Source of the DNA: Actinomycetota bacterium
GTDB lineage: Bacteria > Actinomycetota > Rubrobacteria > Rubrobacterales > Rubrobacteraceae
Direction of reading: 5' to 3'
DNA: 64,000 bases
NCBI GenBank assembly: GCA_902810695.1
Contig: CADDYV010000001.1
Coordinates: 1-64,000, forward strand
This document shows positions 1-9,350 of the stretch, one piece after another; within the stretch, counting starts at the first letter, position 1; every line of letters starts with the position of its first letter. The translations under genes were made by a program, and so were the position numbers. The notes beneath the pieces were generated by a model, which was not told where the DNA came from, searched no databases, and was given only the letters and a program-made list of their open reading frames with translations.

Positions 1-2
1 GC

Positions 3-284
3 GGTGTGAATGTCTCTTCTAGCGATCCCAGCGATCCCAGCAGCTCCATGATGAGCAGTGGTAGCTCCGTAATGAGCAGCAGCTCTATGATGAGCAGCAG
101 CGCCATGATGAGCAGCTCTGCTGCCAGTGTTTCGGCTGCGGCTTCTAGCGCTTCGGTTGCTCCGTCGAGCAGTGCCAGCAGCGCCGCGGTTCTGCCGAAC
201 ACCGGTGGTGCCTCGCTGATTGCGATCGGGGCTGGAGTTCTTCTGGTTGGTGGTGGCCTGCTCGCCCGCAGGATCATCCGTTAA
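3..284 (+). CDS. LPxTG-anchored Ser/Met-rich surface protein, 5' end missing
   Basis: This is the C-terminal end of a cell-wall protein. The visible part is almost entirely Ser, Met, Ala and Val, then LPNTGG, a hydrophobic stretch of about 20 residues (ASLIAIGAGVLLVGGGLLA) and a basic RR tail. LPxTG, hydrophobic segment and positive tail together form the standard sortase sorting signal, so the protein should be cleaved between Thr and Gly and linked to peptidoglycan. The reading frame is open to the left edge, so although a GTG lies at 6, the gene probably begins outside the window. The Ser-rich part looks like an extended stalk with no fold of its own. No sortase gene is in the window. Confidence 0.75.
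   Translation, partial: GVNVSSSDPSDPSSSMMSSGSSVMSSSSMMSSSAMMSSSAASVSAAASSASVAPSSSASSAAVLPNTGGASLIAIGAGVLLVGGGLLARRIIR
48..121 (+). repeat. Short tandem repeat encoding Met-Met-Ser-Ser units
   Basis: The unit atgatgagcagc recurs three to four times with small changes (M-M-S-S, with a V-M-S-S variant) inside the LPxTG gene. Such in-frame microsatellite-like repeats in a wall-spanning region can change copy number by slippage. Confidence 0.6.
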
Positions 285-324
285 AGTCAGCTACTACACA
301 AACTTACCCATAGGAAGCGTTGTT

Positions 325-352
325 GGAGCGGCCTTTCGAGGCCGCTCCTTTT
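325..352 (+). terminator. Rho-independent terminator
   Basis: A perfect 10-bp GC-rich stem (ggagcggcct / aggccgctcc) with a ttcg tetraloop is followed by tttt. It lies 40 bp after the stop of the LPxTG gene and should end that transcript. The remaining sequence to the next gene end at 521 shows no other feature. Confidence 0.85.
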
Positions 353-520
353 CCATGCGCCGTGAATCACTGAACGGGTTGAGATAGAGAGTTGCGAGGA
401 TTTGTGGTAGCGAGAGGCTAGCGGAGCGCAAACGGGCAGCTTGTACCCCATCCTGAATTATTTAGCGGCAACCGCGATGCCGCAGGTTGCTCGGGTTTGT
501 TACGTGGATCGGGCCGCGAG

Positions 521-1444
521 TCACCGATAAGTGATGCCTTTCCGTAGCCTGTGCAGCTTTGCCGCCCTCGTTATGGAGTTGAAGTGGATCTCAACCGTGT
601 CTTTTATATCTCGCGCGTAGCCGCCGGCCATTGTCAGGGCAACCGGGATTCCGCGTTCCTGGCAGGATCCGAGAACCATCCGGTCGCGCTCGGCGAGGCC
701 GGCTTTGCTGACCGAGAGGCGTCCCAGCCTGTCGCCCTCGAAAGCGTCGGCTCCGGCGAGGTAGATAGCCAGCTCCGCATCTGCTGCTTCCAGCGCCCGC
801 TTTAAGCCGTGCTCCAGGGCGTCGAGGTAGGCTACATCATCGGCTCCGTCGGGAAGCTCCACGTCGAGGTCGCTCCTCTCCTTGTGGAAAGGGAAGTTCC
901 TGGCGCCGTGGATGGAGAAGGTGAAGATCGAAGGGTCCCCTTCGAGGATTTTCGCCGTCCCATTTCCCTGATGCACGTCGGTGTCTATGACGACGATGCG
1001 CCGCGCGAGCCCTTCGGCCTGCACCGCGCGGGCGGCGATGACGGTATCGTTGAAGATGCAGTAGCCCTCGCCGTGATCCGCGAAGGAGTGGTGGGTTCCG
1101 CCGGCGAGATTCGCGGCGAAGCCTTCCTCCAGGGCCGCCCGGCAGACTCCTATTGTTCCACCCGCGGACCGGCGCGAACGCTCGACCATCTTCTCCGACC
1201 AGGGAAAGCCGATGCGTCGGATCTCCTTCCTCGTCAGCTCTCCAGTGGAGACCCGGCGCACGTAATCCGGCTCGTGGGCACGCAGGATTTCTTTATCGGC
1301 AGCGGCGTCCGGAATCCGCAGCTCGCCGGGACCGCAGACATCCGACTCCTCGACGCGTTCGCGGAGCATCGAGTATTTAGCCATCGGGAACCTGTGCCCC
1401 TCCGGAAGCGGGAGTACGAAATGGTCGCTGTAGTAAACCTTCAA
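521..1444 (-). CDS. Histone deacetylase family hydrolase (AcuC/AphA-like)
   Basis: Zinc-dependent deacetylase of the arginase/deacetylase fold, 307 aa, the usual length for the bacterial single-domain family. The active-site signatures are all present: GGTHHSF with tandem His 118-119, DTDVHQGNGT with zinc ligands Asp156 and His158, and GADAFEGD with the third ligand Asp233. Bacterial members act on acetylated proteins such as acetyl-CoA synthetase, or on acetylpolyamines; the sequence does not decide which. The TTG start at 1444 is preceded by GGAGG at a good distance. It is transcribed away from the DUF72 gene, from which 111 bp separate it, so the two could share a divergent promoter region. 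Confidence 0.85.
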   Translation of the reverse strand: MKVYYSDHFVLPLPEGHRFPMAKYSMLRERVEESDVCGPGELRIPDAAADKEILRAHEPDYVRRVSTGELTRKEIRRIGFPWSEKMVERSRRSAGGTIGVCRAALEEGFAANLAGGTHHSFADHGEGYCIFNDTVIAARAVQAEGLARRIVVIDTDVHQGNGTAKILEGDPSIFTFSIHGARNFPFHKERSDLDVELPDGADDVAYLDALEHGLKRALEAADAELAIYLAGADAFEGDRLGRLSVSKAGLAERDRMVLGSCQERGIPVALTMAGGYARDIKDTVEIHFNSITRAAKLHRLRKGITYR

Positions 1445-1555
1445 GTACGCCTCCAGAATTCGCTATCTCAAAGTGATACCCGCAAGCGCGGGCGAGGAAA
1501 AGTATTCATACCATCGCAGCAGACGCTGTGATAGCATCCATTTTCTACGGTAGTT

Positions 1556-2371
1556 ATGGAAGATTCCTTGCAAGAACGCCTGTTCGCAAACACCCCGGGG
1601 ACGGTTTCTCCGCCGGAGCCGGGGCTGTATTTGGGAACCTCCGGCTGGTCGTACGCCGACTGGGAGGGAACCCTCTACCCGCGAGGGCTGCCGCCGGGGA
1701 GCCGGCTCGCCGAGTACGCCAAAAAATACTCCACCGTCGAGATAGACTCGACCTTCTACGGGATACCGCGTCGCCAGACCGTCGAGCGCTGGCGGGATAT
1801 CGTACCGGAAGGATTTCTGTTCGCCGCGAAGTTTCCGCGCGATATCACGCACGAAAGGGCCCTCGGAGGCTCTGAGAGTCTGGCAAAGGAGTTTATCGGC
1901 ACGATGCGCCTGCTCGGCGACCGTCTCGGACCGCTCCTGGTGCAGCTTCCGCCGTCATTTGAGGCGAGGGAAATAGATAACCTGAAAAGCTTCCTCTCGA
2001 CACTTCCGGAGGGAGTCCGATATGCCGTCGAGGTGCGTCACCGCAGTTGGGTGAATTCAGACCTGATGGACCTGCTGCGCGAGCGGGGGATTGCACTCGC
2101 GCTCGTGGACCGTCCCGGGATGCCGCGGCTGCAAGAGGCGACGGCGGATTTCGTGTACGCGCGCCTGCTCGGCAACCGTCGCGAGTTCCCCTCGGATCAC
2201 ACGCATCCCAAGCGGGACCGCGCAGAAGACCTTGCGTGGTGGTCCGAACTGGCGAGCGGGTTCCTCTCCGAAGGAAGAGAGGTCTTCCTCTACGCCAACA
2301 ACCACTACCAGAACCACTCTCCCTCGACGCTGGAGCAGTTTCTGGAGATTCGCCGGGGCGGGGGAGAGTAG
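1556..2371 (+). CDS. DUF72 (YecE-like) family protein
   Basis: 271 aa with the N-terminal hallmark of the DUF72 family, LYLGTSGWSYADW, followed by STFYGIP, AAKFPRDITHE and an EVRHRSW motif, as expected for its TIM-barrel fold. The biochemical role of DUF72 is not established. The ATG at 1556 has only a weak ribosome site. The stop codon abuts the GTG of the next gene, so the two are probably co-translated. Confidence 0.85.
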   Translation: MEDSLQERLFANTPGTVSPPEPGLYLGTSGWSYADWEGTLYPRGLPPGSRLAEYAKKYSTVEIDSTFYGIPRRQTVERWRDIVPEGFLFAAKFPRDITHERALGGSESLAKEFIGTMRLLGDRLGPLLVQLPPSFEAREIDNLKSFLSTLPEGVRYAVEVRHRSWVNSDLMDLLRERGIALALVDRPGMPRLQEATADFVYARLLGNRREFPSDHTHPKRDRAEDLAWWSELASGFLSEGREVFLYANNHYQNHSPSTLEQFLEIRRGGGE

Positions 2372-3172
2372 GTGGGCGTTCCGGTAGTTTTCAGCACCGG
2401 CTCGCTGTACACATTCGGGCTGGACCGGGTCTACGGTTGGGCGGCTGAGGCCGGATACGACGGGGTGGAGGTCATGATGGACGACTGCTGGGACACCCAT
2501 CAGGAAGGTTATCTGAAGCACCTCATCGAGAAGCACGGAATACCCATCGTAGCGGTACATCCGCCGCTGGGTCGCGGGGCGTGGGGGCTTGAAGCGGACG
2601 AGACCTTGATCCGAACCGCCGCCCTTGCCGCCAGGGTCGGGGCGAAGGTCGTCCCCGCCCATCCGCCACCGCCCGAAAAATCTCTCGAAAGATGGTATAA
2701 GGAAGTTCTCGCCCGCGCTCGCACAGAGGGCGTTACGGTGGCGGTCGAGAATATGCCCCGGAATCGGGTCAAAAAGTTCTTCAGAATCCGCGAGAAACAC
2801 CGGTGCTACCTGCCAGAGCAGCTTGAGGGCCTGGGAGATCTAACGGTGGATACCAGTCACTACGGGGCGAGCCGGGTGGACATCATACAGGCGTTCCACA
2901 CTCTCGGAGATCGCATCCGGCACGTCCACCTCTCCGACTCCAGGCTCTCCGGGCGCGACGAGCACCGCCTACCCGGACAGGGCAAGCTCCCACTCAAATA
3001 CTTTCTGTCCTTGCTGGGGAACAGCGGTTATTCCGGCGCCGTGAGCCTGGAGCTAAAACCGTGGCCGCTGGGGGCGCCGGACCCCGAGAAGATCCTCTTC
3101 AGGATGCGGGCCTCGCTGGAGTTCGTCCGCGAGGGTCTCGCCTCGCATACGCCGCGTCCGACCTCTCTGTAG
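2372..3172 (+). CDS. Sugar phosphate isomerase/epimerase family TIM barrel
   Basis: 266 aa of the xylose isomerase-like/AP-endonuclease 2 superfamily (PF01261 type). Visible are the strand motifs GYDGVEVM, VAVHPPLG, VTVAVENMPRN and TVDTSHYGAS, the metal-type motif RHVHLSDS with a downstream H, and SLELKPWP at the last strand. These supply the usual Glu/Asp/His metal ligands. The GTG start follows the DUF72 stop without a gap, a sign of translational coupling. Its substrate cannot be read from the sequence. Confidence 0.8.
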   Translation: MGVPVVFSTGSLYTFGLDRVYGWAAEAGYDGVEVMMDDCWDTHQEGYLKHLIEKHGIPIVAVHPPLGRGAWGLEADETLIRTAALAARVGAKVVPAHPPPPEKSLERWYKEVLARARTEGVTVAVENMPRNRVKKFFRIREKHRCYLPEQLEGLGDLTVDTSHYGASRVDIIQAFHTLGDRIRHVHLSDSRLSGRDEHRLPGQGKLPLKYFLSLLGNSGYSGAVSLELKPWPLGAPDPEKILFRMRASLEFVREGLASHTPRPTSL

Positions 3173-3314
3173 CCTATGTTCGGTCACGATGGGTTTACAC
3201 ATGGTCGCTCTCAGGTGGTTTGCGGTCCGGCACCGGCTCTGGTGTGAGCTGCGGTTCGGATGGACAATGTGGTCAACACGCGAGAAAGAGGTCTTTTCCG
3301 ATTCGTAAACCGTG

Positions 3315-4226
3315 TCATGTGCCGTGCTGGTGGTCAGCGAGGACTTCATCGAGTACACGCCGGGCCTTTACTGCTTCTAAAGGGGTTGGTATTTTGTGCT
3401 CGGCAAGCGTAATCAGAGCCTTCCACAACGTCCAACCCCGACCCCGCGCCCAGGTTGCGTCATCTAGCTGAAGAGCCGCGCGGAACGCGTTCCGGCTTTC
3501 CTCTTTAAAGAGAGTCCACGCAATCGCCAGATCGCATGCGGGGTCGCCCACGCCGGATGTCCCGAAGTCGATGACGGCGCTTAACCGGCCCTCCTTGACC
3601 AGCAGGTTTCCTACACTGATGTCACCGTGAAACCAGACAGGTGAGCCGCGCCATGTTGGCTTGAGGGCTACCTCCCACACCGCACTTGCGGCGCCGGTGT
3701 CGATCTCGCCGTCGAGGGCGGCAATCGCCTGCCGGGTTTCGGCATCATAGACTGCCAGAGGTCCGCCGCGAAAGAAGTTGTGCCGTCCCGGCGGCGGTCC
3801 ACCGGTGGGATCGATCCGCTGCAGGGCACTCAGGAACCGGGCCAGCTCGGTCGCAAACTCACGCAAATCGGCGATACGCCCGGTCGAGGCAGCCTCGCCT
3901 TCGATCCAGCGGTAGACGGACCAGTGCCAGGGGTAGCCCCCGGCGGGTTTCCCCTTCGCGAGCGGGACAGGGATAGGAAGTGGCAGGAGCGGAGCAAGCT
4001 TCGGCAGCCATTCTTGCTCCTTTTCAACCTGGAGCGCATACCACGAACCACTCGGCAGTCGCACCGTCATTTCCTCGCCAAGATGAAAAGTCCTGTTGTC
4101 CCACCCGCCGAACTCAACTGGCTTGATAGGAAGGTCCGCCCACTGGGGAAACTGCGTTACGACAAGGCGGCGCACGAGAGATACGTTGATGTCTACCTCG
4201 TCGGCGTGTGTTTTATGGGCGGGCAT
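3315..4226 (-). CDS. Aminoglycoside phosphotransferase (APH) family kinase
   Basis: Small-molecule kinase of the APH/choline kinase superfamily, about 303 aa. The catalytic loop WFHGDISVGNLLV and the metal-binding IDFGTSGVGDPACDLA are intact, so it is likely active. N-terminal GGWDNRTF and VRLPS fit the nucleotide-binding lobe. The frame is open upstream to 4325, but I chose the ATG at 4226 because AAAGGTAG precedes it and the family N-terminus starts there. The substrate is unknown; this branch often occurs as chromosomal genes without a proven resistance role. It is convergent with the isomerase gene, and the 142 bp between them show no clear terminator. Confidence 0.8.
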   Translation of the reverse strand: MPAHKTHADEVDINVSLVRRLVVTQFPQWADLPIKPVEFGGWDNRTFHLGEEMTVRLPSGSWYALQVEKEQEWLPKLAPLLPLPIPVPLAKGKPAGGYPWHWSVYRWIEGEAASTGRIADLREFATELARFLSALQRIDPTGGPPPGRHNFFRGGPLAVYDAETRQAIAALDGEIDTGAASAVWEVALKPTWRGSPVWFHGDISVGNLLVKEGRLSAVIDFGTSGVGDPACDLAIAWTLFKEESRNAFRAALQLDDATWARGRGWTLWKALITLAEHKIPTPLEAVKARRVLDEVLADHQHGT

Positions 4227-4503
4227 AAGCACTACCTTTATACTGAATCGCCGCGTGACACGCAGCAGGTATTGTTTGCGGTCGAGGTTGCATCCCAGCA
4301 CGTCTCCGCCACGGGTCGGCGCCAAAGATGTTGCTGCAACTTGTGGAACTGAGCTGTCGGAACCTCACCTTCCATCATGCACGGCGAACCTCGTATCTCC
4401 TGCGTTTGCGGGACAGCGCTTAGCTGTGCCAGTATGGGCCTGTCGCTCTGAATGCGTCTGCGGTGATCTCGCAGGATGGAAGCGGTGGATCGGCTCGCAC
4501 ACC

Positions 4504-6234
4504 CTAGTGCTGGCCCGCGTTGTGGTTGTGAGATTTCTTTTTGTGTTGCCTGGACGGCTTCTCTGGACGCTGACCTTTCTCGTACTGGTAGAGGGTTTCG
4601 CCCGACTCTGCGAGCCAGATGGACCTGGAGACGTCGGCGAGCAGGTTGCCTCCCTGCTGGAGGTTGTTGGGACCGTACTTGGTGAAGGTGGCGAGCACGT
4701 AGGGACGTTTTTTGTACTCGACGATCCCGGCGTCGTTGAAGGTGCTGTCCAGCCACCCGCCCTTGTTGGCGACCTTGACGCTGGGTGGGACGCCGGCTTC
4801 CATCCACCACTCCATGTTGTTGTGGCGCAGGAGGTCCACCATCTCTTTGCAACTGTGCTTGCTGGCGGCTTTTCCTTCGTAGATCTTGGCGAGGATGGTA
4901 GCCATGTCGCGCGGGGTGGTCCTGTTGTCGAGGCTCGGGACGACGGCACGGTTGTCGCTGAGCTTCTGGTGGAGCACCGTATCGCGAGCCCCCAGAGAGC
5001 GGGCGACCTTGTTGACATAGTCCCTGCCGCCCACGGCGCGGGTAAGGACGTTGGTGGCCACGTTGTCGGAGCGCGTGATCATGAGCCACAGGTAATCCTC
5101 GACGGTGTGTGATGTTCCTGCGGGCTCCCACTGCAGGTTGCCGGAGCCGGGAGCTTTGTCCTGTTTGGTGATCTTTATCTTGTCTTTGTAGTGGAGCTTG
5201 CCCTGATCTATCCTGTGGTAGACGGCCACCATCACCGCAACCTTTATGACCGAGGCGCTGAAAAAAGGCTCGTCGGGGCGGACACCGTAACCTGAGCCGC
5301 TCCTGAGATCCAGGACATAAAAGCCCGCGATGCCGGGGTAGTTCTTTACGTAAAGCTCGGCTTTTTTTAGCCCGCGTCCTACCCTGCCTTTATCAACGTC
5401 CCCGTTGAAGACCGGCTTTGCGGGTTCGATGTGGGCCCGCTCCGGAGTGTACCTCGGGGTCTTTTTGACCAGCTTCTCCGGGAAATCCGGCAGATCGGCG
5501 TTCGTGAGGTTTTGCCCGATTCCGGCGACGGAGAAGTCTCCTTTCTCGCCGGTTATGTAGACTTTGGTGCTCTGCGCTTTGTGCTTTTCGTTCTGGAGTT
5601 GGACTACGTGATAGCGACCGCTGTCTTCTTCGGAGGTCGCTTTCCACTTGCCGTCTTTGGGAACGTCCTGTTTCATCGCCTCTACGGCCTGGACTCTGGG
5701 CGTGTCTGCGAGGGATGAAGTCTGGTAGTTTGGGCTTAGTTCAATCGTGAGGTCTTCGGGCACATCTTCGACGACAGCTTTCACGTCCTTGGGGTTGGCA
5801 TCTTGCAGGCTGTAATCCCGCTGGACCAGGACCGATCTTTTGGGGCGCCAGATGTCTGCGGTCTTGTGCAGGAAGACGGCGTAGTAGCCATCCTTGCCCG
5901 GCGCCTGCACCTGGACAGAGGCCCACGAGGGGTTCAGCACGCTCTGGTGCGCATCCCACACTCCCCCCGTCCGCAGGTTGGGAAGTTCCGGGGAGACCGC
6001 CTCGTATGCCGCGTTCGTGATGCTGGACGCGAGTGGTTTCGGAAGATGCGGCTGACTTATGGCGGGAGAAAGAACCTTGGAGTAACGGTGATGCTCGTTG
6101 TGAGATGATGTGTTCTTCTCACCCGAAAAAAGGCCCAGGTTCAGTGCCGCTGAACCTGCCGCCAGAGCAGCCAGGATCATGAAAACCGCCAGTTTGAGCC
6201 GCTTCGATTTTCGAGAAGTGCTCTTCATCCTCAC
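4504..6234 (-). CDS. Membrane-anchored serine hydrolase of the class A beta-lactamase fold
   Basis: 576 aa. A basic N-terminus and a hydrophobic segment at about residues 13-36 anchor it or export it. Residues 90-245 hold two similar extracellular segments (around DGYYAVFLHK and SGRYHVVQLQ) resembling beta-rich repeats. The C-terminal domain has the beta-lactamase/transpeptidase triad of motifs: S328-V-I-K331, S389-D-N391 and K491-G-G493. The omega-loop Glu of class A beta-lactamases (ExxLN) is not visible in KLSDNRAVVPSLDN, so deacylation of beta-lactams is doubtful; a cell-wall peptidase or binding role is as likely. The tail is rich in Lys and His. The start is GTG at 6234 or ATG at 6228; neither has a well-spaced ribosome site. 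Confidence 0.75.
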   Translation of the reverse strand: MRMKSTSRKSKRLKLAVFMILAALAAGSAALNLGLFSGEKNTSSHNEHHRYSKVLSPAISQPHLPKPLASSITNAAYEAVSPELPNLRTGGVWDAHQSVLNPSWASVQVQAPGKDGYYAVFLHKTADIWRPKRSVLVQRDYSLQDANPKDVKAVVEDVPEDLTIELSPNYQTSSLADTPRVQAVEAMKQDVPKDGKWKATSEEDSGRYHVVQLQNEKHKAQSTKVYITGEKGDFSVAGIGQNLTNADLPDFPEKLVKKTPRYTPERAHIEPAKPVFNGDVDKGRVGRGLKKAELYVKNYPGIAGFYVLDLRSGSGYGVRPDEPFFSASVIKVAVMVAVYHRIDQGKLHYKDKIKITKQDKAPGSGNLQWEPAGTSHTVEDYLWLMITRSDNVATNVLTRAVGGRDYVNKVARSLGARDTVLHQKLSDNRAVVPSLDNRTTPRDMATILAKIYEGKAASKHSCKEMVDLLRHNNMEWWMEAGVPPSVKVANKGGWLDSTFNDAGIVEYKKRPYVLATFTKYGPNNLQQGGNLLADVSRSIWLAESGETLYQYEKGQRPEKPSRQHKKKSHNHNAGQH

Positions 6235-6376
6235 GCCGATCGCTACATTTTATACATCTTGACGCTGTTGCTTGCGAGGGACAAAGGATGCCACAAATCC
6301 TGATGGGATGCAGTCAGGGAAGAGGATGAATAAGTGTTAAGCTCTCACAAAAAGCGCATGAGAAGAGGAGCAGGTT

Positions 6377-7477
6377 GTGAGAGATGAGCGTCTGAAAAAG
6401 CTGGCGAGGGTTCTGGTTGACTATTCGCTGGAAGTTCGGGCGGGGGAGCAGGTGATAATAAACAGCGAGGCCTCTGCCGAACCTCTCATAAAGGAGGTAT
6501 ACGCCCGGCTTCTCCAGGTTGGTGCGAGCCCCGTCATGCAGGTCTCCGTGCCCGGAACCCAGGAGCTGTTCTTCGAATACGCGCAGGACATTCACTACGA
6601 GAAAATACCTTCGATCAGGCGCTTTACCTACGAGGAGGCTGACGCCCAGATCGGTATTCTGGCTCCCACGAACACCCGGGCTCTGGCGAACGTGGACCCT
6701 GAAAAGCAGCAGGCACTCGGCAAGCTGAACCAGCCGTTGCAGGAGATCATGCTGCAAAAAGACCGCTGGGTGCTCACGCTATTTCCAACCACCGCCCTGG
6801 CGCAAGAGTCCGACATGGGCCTTGAGGAATATGAGGAATTCGTCTTCGAGGCCATGGCCCTGGGAGAGGAAGACCCGGTCGAGTTCTGGCGGAAGAAGGC
6901 CGGGAAGCAGGCCCGCCTGATAGAACGCCTGGAGCGGGCTCGCCAGATCCGGATCGTCGGTCCCGAAACGGACCTGAGGCTCTCCATCGAGGGCCGCAAG
7001 TTCGTAAACGGCGATGGGAAGCACAACATGCCATGTGGTGAGGTCTTCACGGGTCCCGTCGAGGACTCGGCGACGGGCCACATCTTCTTCGGGGTTCCGG
7101 TCGCGGTGGCCGGCAGAGAGGTCTCCGGGGTACGGATGCACTTCGAGGAAGGCAAGGTCGTCGAGGCGAGCGCGGAGAAGGGAGAGGAGTACCTGAACGC
7201 CATGCTCGACGCCGACGCGGGCTCCCGTTTTCTGGGGGAGCTGGGGATCGGGACGAACTACGGCATACCGCGTCCGAGCAGAAACATCCTCTTCGACGAG
7301 AAGCTTGGCGGAACGGTCCACCTCGCCGTCGGGAGATCCTACGCCCAGACCGGCGGCAAAAACGACTCCAGCGTGCACTGGGATCTCATCTGCGACCTGC
7401 ACGAAGGCGGTGAGATCTACGCCGACGACGAGCTTCTGCAAAGGGGCGGGGAGTTTGTCGGGTTGGATCTCGCGTAA
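6377..7477 (+). CDS. Aminopeptidase, M29 family (AmpS/PepS-like)
   Basis: Metal-dependent aminopeptidase of 366 aa, the normal length of the M29 thermophilic aminopeptidase family. It shows the family elements NMPCGEVFTGPVED (metal-ligand Glu), FLGELGIGTNYGI (second Glu), GTVHLAVGRSY (His and Tyr) and SVHWDLICDL (His and Asp). These are the cobalt/zinc ligands of the dinuclear site. It releases N-terminal amino acids in the cytoplasm. The GTG start has agaagaggag upstream. It is divergent from the beta-lactamase-fold gene and followed after 17 bp by a small gene. Confidence 0.88.
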   Translation: MRDERLKKLARVLVDYSLEVRAGEQVIINSEASAEPLIKEVYARLLQVGASPVMQVSVPGTQELFFEYAQDIHYEKIPSIRRFTYEEADAQIGILAPTNTRALANVDPEKQQALGKLNQPLQEIMLQKDRWVLTLFPTTALAQESDMGLEEYEEFVFEAMALGEEDPVEFWRKKAGKQARLIERLERARQIRIVGPETDLRLSIEGRKFVNGDGKHNMPCGEVFTGPVEDSATGHIFFGVPVAVAGREVSGVRMHFEEGKVVEASAEKGEEYLNAMLDADAGSRFLGELGIGTNYGIPRPSRNILFDEKLGGTVHLAVGRSYAQTGGKNDSSVHWDLICDLHEGGEIYADDELLQRGGEFVGLDLA

Positions 7478-7494
7478 GTAAACAAGGAGGTTGT

Positions 7495-7734
7495 GTGGAA
7501 GCGGGGGATACGCTTTTGCGTGTCGGTAACATCCAGGATGATGCTGGTATCGAGGTCGTGCGTGACATGCTGGATGACTTCGGCATAGATTACGAGTACG
7601 TGCGCTCCGAGCCGGAGGACTCCTATCCGCAGAGCGTCTACTTCTACGTGGCGTACAATTCGGCGGAGCACATGAGCCGGATGCTGGACGAGCTCTCCGA
7701 GAGGCACGGATACGACGCCGAGCTACTGGAGTAG
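7495..7734 (+). CDS. Small conserved-looking acidic protein, unknown function
   Basis: 79 aa, acidic, with a likely alpha/beta pattern (VVRDMLDDFGIDYEYV ... VYFYVAYNSAEHMSRML), perhaps a small ferredoxin-like fold. I do not recognise a family. An aaggagg ribosome site 8 bp before the GTG start and tight spacing after the aminopeptidase support a real gene in the same operon. Confidence 0.6.
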   Translation: MEAGDTLLRVGNIQDDAGIEVVRDMLDDFGIDYEYVRSEPEDSYPQSVYFYVAYNSAEHMSRMLDELSERHGYDAELLE

Positions 7735-7759
7735 CCTGATCGTTCACAGCCGCCGGATT

Positions 7760-8050
7760 TTGCGGAGCATATACTACGTCAAAACCGGACACAGAATGAG
7801 GATGCTTGAGAGGAACGAAGAAGTGGCGGGTTCTCACGGCAGGCTGTTCGGGGTTGTGCCTTACGACTTCAGGTTTCCGAGCCTGGAGCGGGTGCGACGC
7901 GCGCTCTGGAACCCGGACGACGAGCGTTTTCTGGTGCCGACTGTCTTCGGGGTAGGCTGGACCGTCAACGCTCGGAGCGTGGTGAGGCATTCCTTCCAGG
8001 CCGGGCTGCTCGCGTACCTTATCTTGTGGAGAAGGCGGAGGAGACGCTAA
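7760..8050 (+). CDS. Small protein with a DUF5808-like motif
   Basis: 96 aa. The central part, WNPDDERFLVPTVFGVGWTVN, resembles the short DUF5808 motif (x-VPKRFGxGWTxN). It ends in a hydrophobic stretch LLAYLILW followed by six arginines, so it may be attached to the membrane by a C-terminal helix. The TTG at 7760 has little ribosome site; the ATG at 7796 is an alternative start. The stop codon immediately precedes the HAD gene. Confidence 0.55.
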   Translation: MRSIYYVKTGHRMRMLERNEEVAGSHGRLFGVVPYDFRFPSLERVRRALWNPDDERFLVPTVFGVGWTVNARSVVRHSFQAGLLAYLILWRRRRRR

Positions 8051-8740
8051 TTGCGCTACGACACCGTTTTCCTGGATATAGACGGAACACTTCTGTGGGT
8101 GGACCTCGACATTGAGGGCTACGTGCGGGATCTCGACCGGTACTCCAATGGTGGGCGGCTTACCGTCGAAAAGGCTGCGGACCCTATTCGGGAGAGCATG
8201 AGAACGCACATAAACGAGAACATAAACTATCCGACGAGGGAGCAACTCGCCGCTTTCAAACGTGCCAACGCGGAGAGGACCGCACGCGCTCTGGGGCTCG
8301 AAGCACCGGCGGGTGCGCTCGCCGATATCACCGACCGGCGGATATCCTTCAACCCTTACCCGGAGTCCGAGCGGGTGATGGAGGAGTTACGGGATATGGG
8401 CTGCCGGCTGTATGCCGTTTCGAACTGGGACGTTTTGCTGGAAGAGGTGCTCGAAGATCTGGGCTGGATGCGCTACTTCGAGGCCTTAGTTGTTTCGGCG
8501 CTCGTCGGGACCGAGAAGCCGGGGAGGGACATCTTCGAGGAGGCGCTCAGGGTTAGCGGCAGGGCGGAAACAAGGGAGAAGGTGGTGCATGTAGGAAACG
8601 ATCCCATCGCGGACATCCAGGGCGCGGCGGAGGCCGGGATAGACGCCGTGCTTGTGGACCGCAGGGGGAATCTGGAGGCTCCAGAGGCGATAAAGGTTAT
8701 CCGGGATCTCGATCCTCTACCGGAGATAGTCCGTGGCTGA
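8051..8740 (+). CDS. HAD superfamily hydrolase, subfamily IA
   Basis: 229-aa phosphatase of the haloacid dehalogenase family. Motif I DIDGTL (nucleophile and acid Asp near residues 9-11), motif II VSNWD, motif [13 protein letters not shown] with the Lys, and motif [15 protein letters not shown] are all present, and the helical cap lies between motifs I and II. The substrate is not predictable. TTG start with no gap after the previous gene; the end overlaps folE by 8 bp, so the genes are translationally linked. Confidence 0.88.
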   Translation: MRYDTVFLDIDGTLLWVDLDIEGYVRDLDRYSNGGRLTVEKAADPIRESMRTHINENINYPTREQLAAFKRANAERTARALGLEAPAGALADITDRRISFNPYPESERVMEELRDMGCRLYAVSNWDVLLEEVLEDLGWMRYFEALVVSALVGTEKPGRDIFEEALRVSGRAETREKVVHVGNDPIADIQGAAEAGIDAVLVDRRGNLEAPEAIKVIRDLDPLPEIVRG

Positions 8741-9335
8741 AGGCGTGCCTCAAGAGCCCTGGCGCAGGCCCGGCGTGGACAAGCCGCGCATCGAGCGCGC
8801 CGTGCGCGAGATCCTGCTGGCCATCGGCGAGAACCCGGAGCGCGAGGGGCTTCTGTACACCCCACAGCGCGTGGCCGAAGCCTACGAGTATTTCTTCGCG
8901 GGACTGCGCGAGGACCCTCTGAAGCATCTGGAAGTAGGGTTCTCCGAAGAGTACAAGGGGCTGGTGCTCGTCCGGAACATAGACCTTCACAGCCTGTGTG
9001 AGCATCACCTGGTCCCCTTCGTCGGCAAGGCTCACGTAGGATACGTGCCGGGTGAGAAGGTGGTTGGTATCTCCAAGATAGCCCGGCTCATGGAGGGATA
9101 TGCGCGCAGGCCGCAGCTCCAGGAGAGGCTTACGGACCAGATCGCCGACGGCCTCTACGAGCACCTGGGCTCGAAGGGTTCGATCGTGGTCATCGAGGCC
9201 GAACATCTTTGCATGACGGCGAGAGGCGTCCAGAAACCGGGCAGCATCACCGTTACTTCGGCGGTGAGGGGCATCTTCGCGGAGGACGAGTCACAGCGGG
9301 CCGAGGTGATGGCTCTTATCCGCAGCCAGCGGTAG
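8733..9335 (+). CDS. folE: GTP cyclohydrolase I
   Basis: Converts GTP to 7,8-dihydroneopterin triphosphate, the first step of folate and tetrahydrobiopterin synthesis. The 200 aa match the family in length. Zinc ligands are Cys89 and His92 in LCEHHLVPF, and Cys160 in [14 protein letters not shown]. Other family motifs are [25 protein letters not shown] and [14 protein letters not shown]. The canonical zinc-dependent FolE1 form is indicated. No other folate gene is adjacent; the upstream HAD phosphatase could act on a pterin intermediate, but that is only a positional guess. Confidence 0.95.
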   Translation: MAEGVPQEPWRRPGVDKPRIERAVREILLAIGENPEREGLLYTPQRVAEAYEYFFAGLREDPLKHLEVGFSEEYKGLVLVRNIDLHSLCEHHLVPFVGKAHVGYVPGEKVVGISKIARLMEGYARRPQLQERLTDQIADGLYEHLGSKGSIVVIEAEHLCMTARGVQKPGSITVTSAVRGIFAEDESQRAEVMALIRSQR

Positions 9336-9350
9336 GTTCCCGGGAAGAAG

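Noticed and set aside
6779-8245. Minus-strand open frame of 488 codons
   Set aside because: Antisense to aminopeptidase, two small genes and the HAD gene; no ribosome site or domain.
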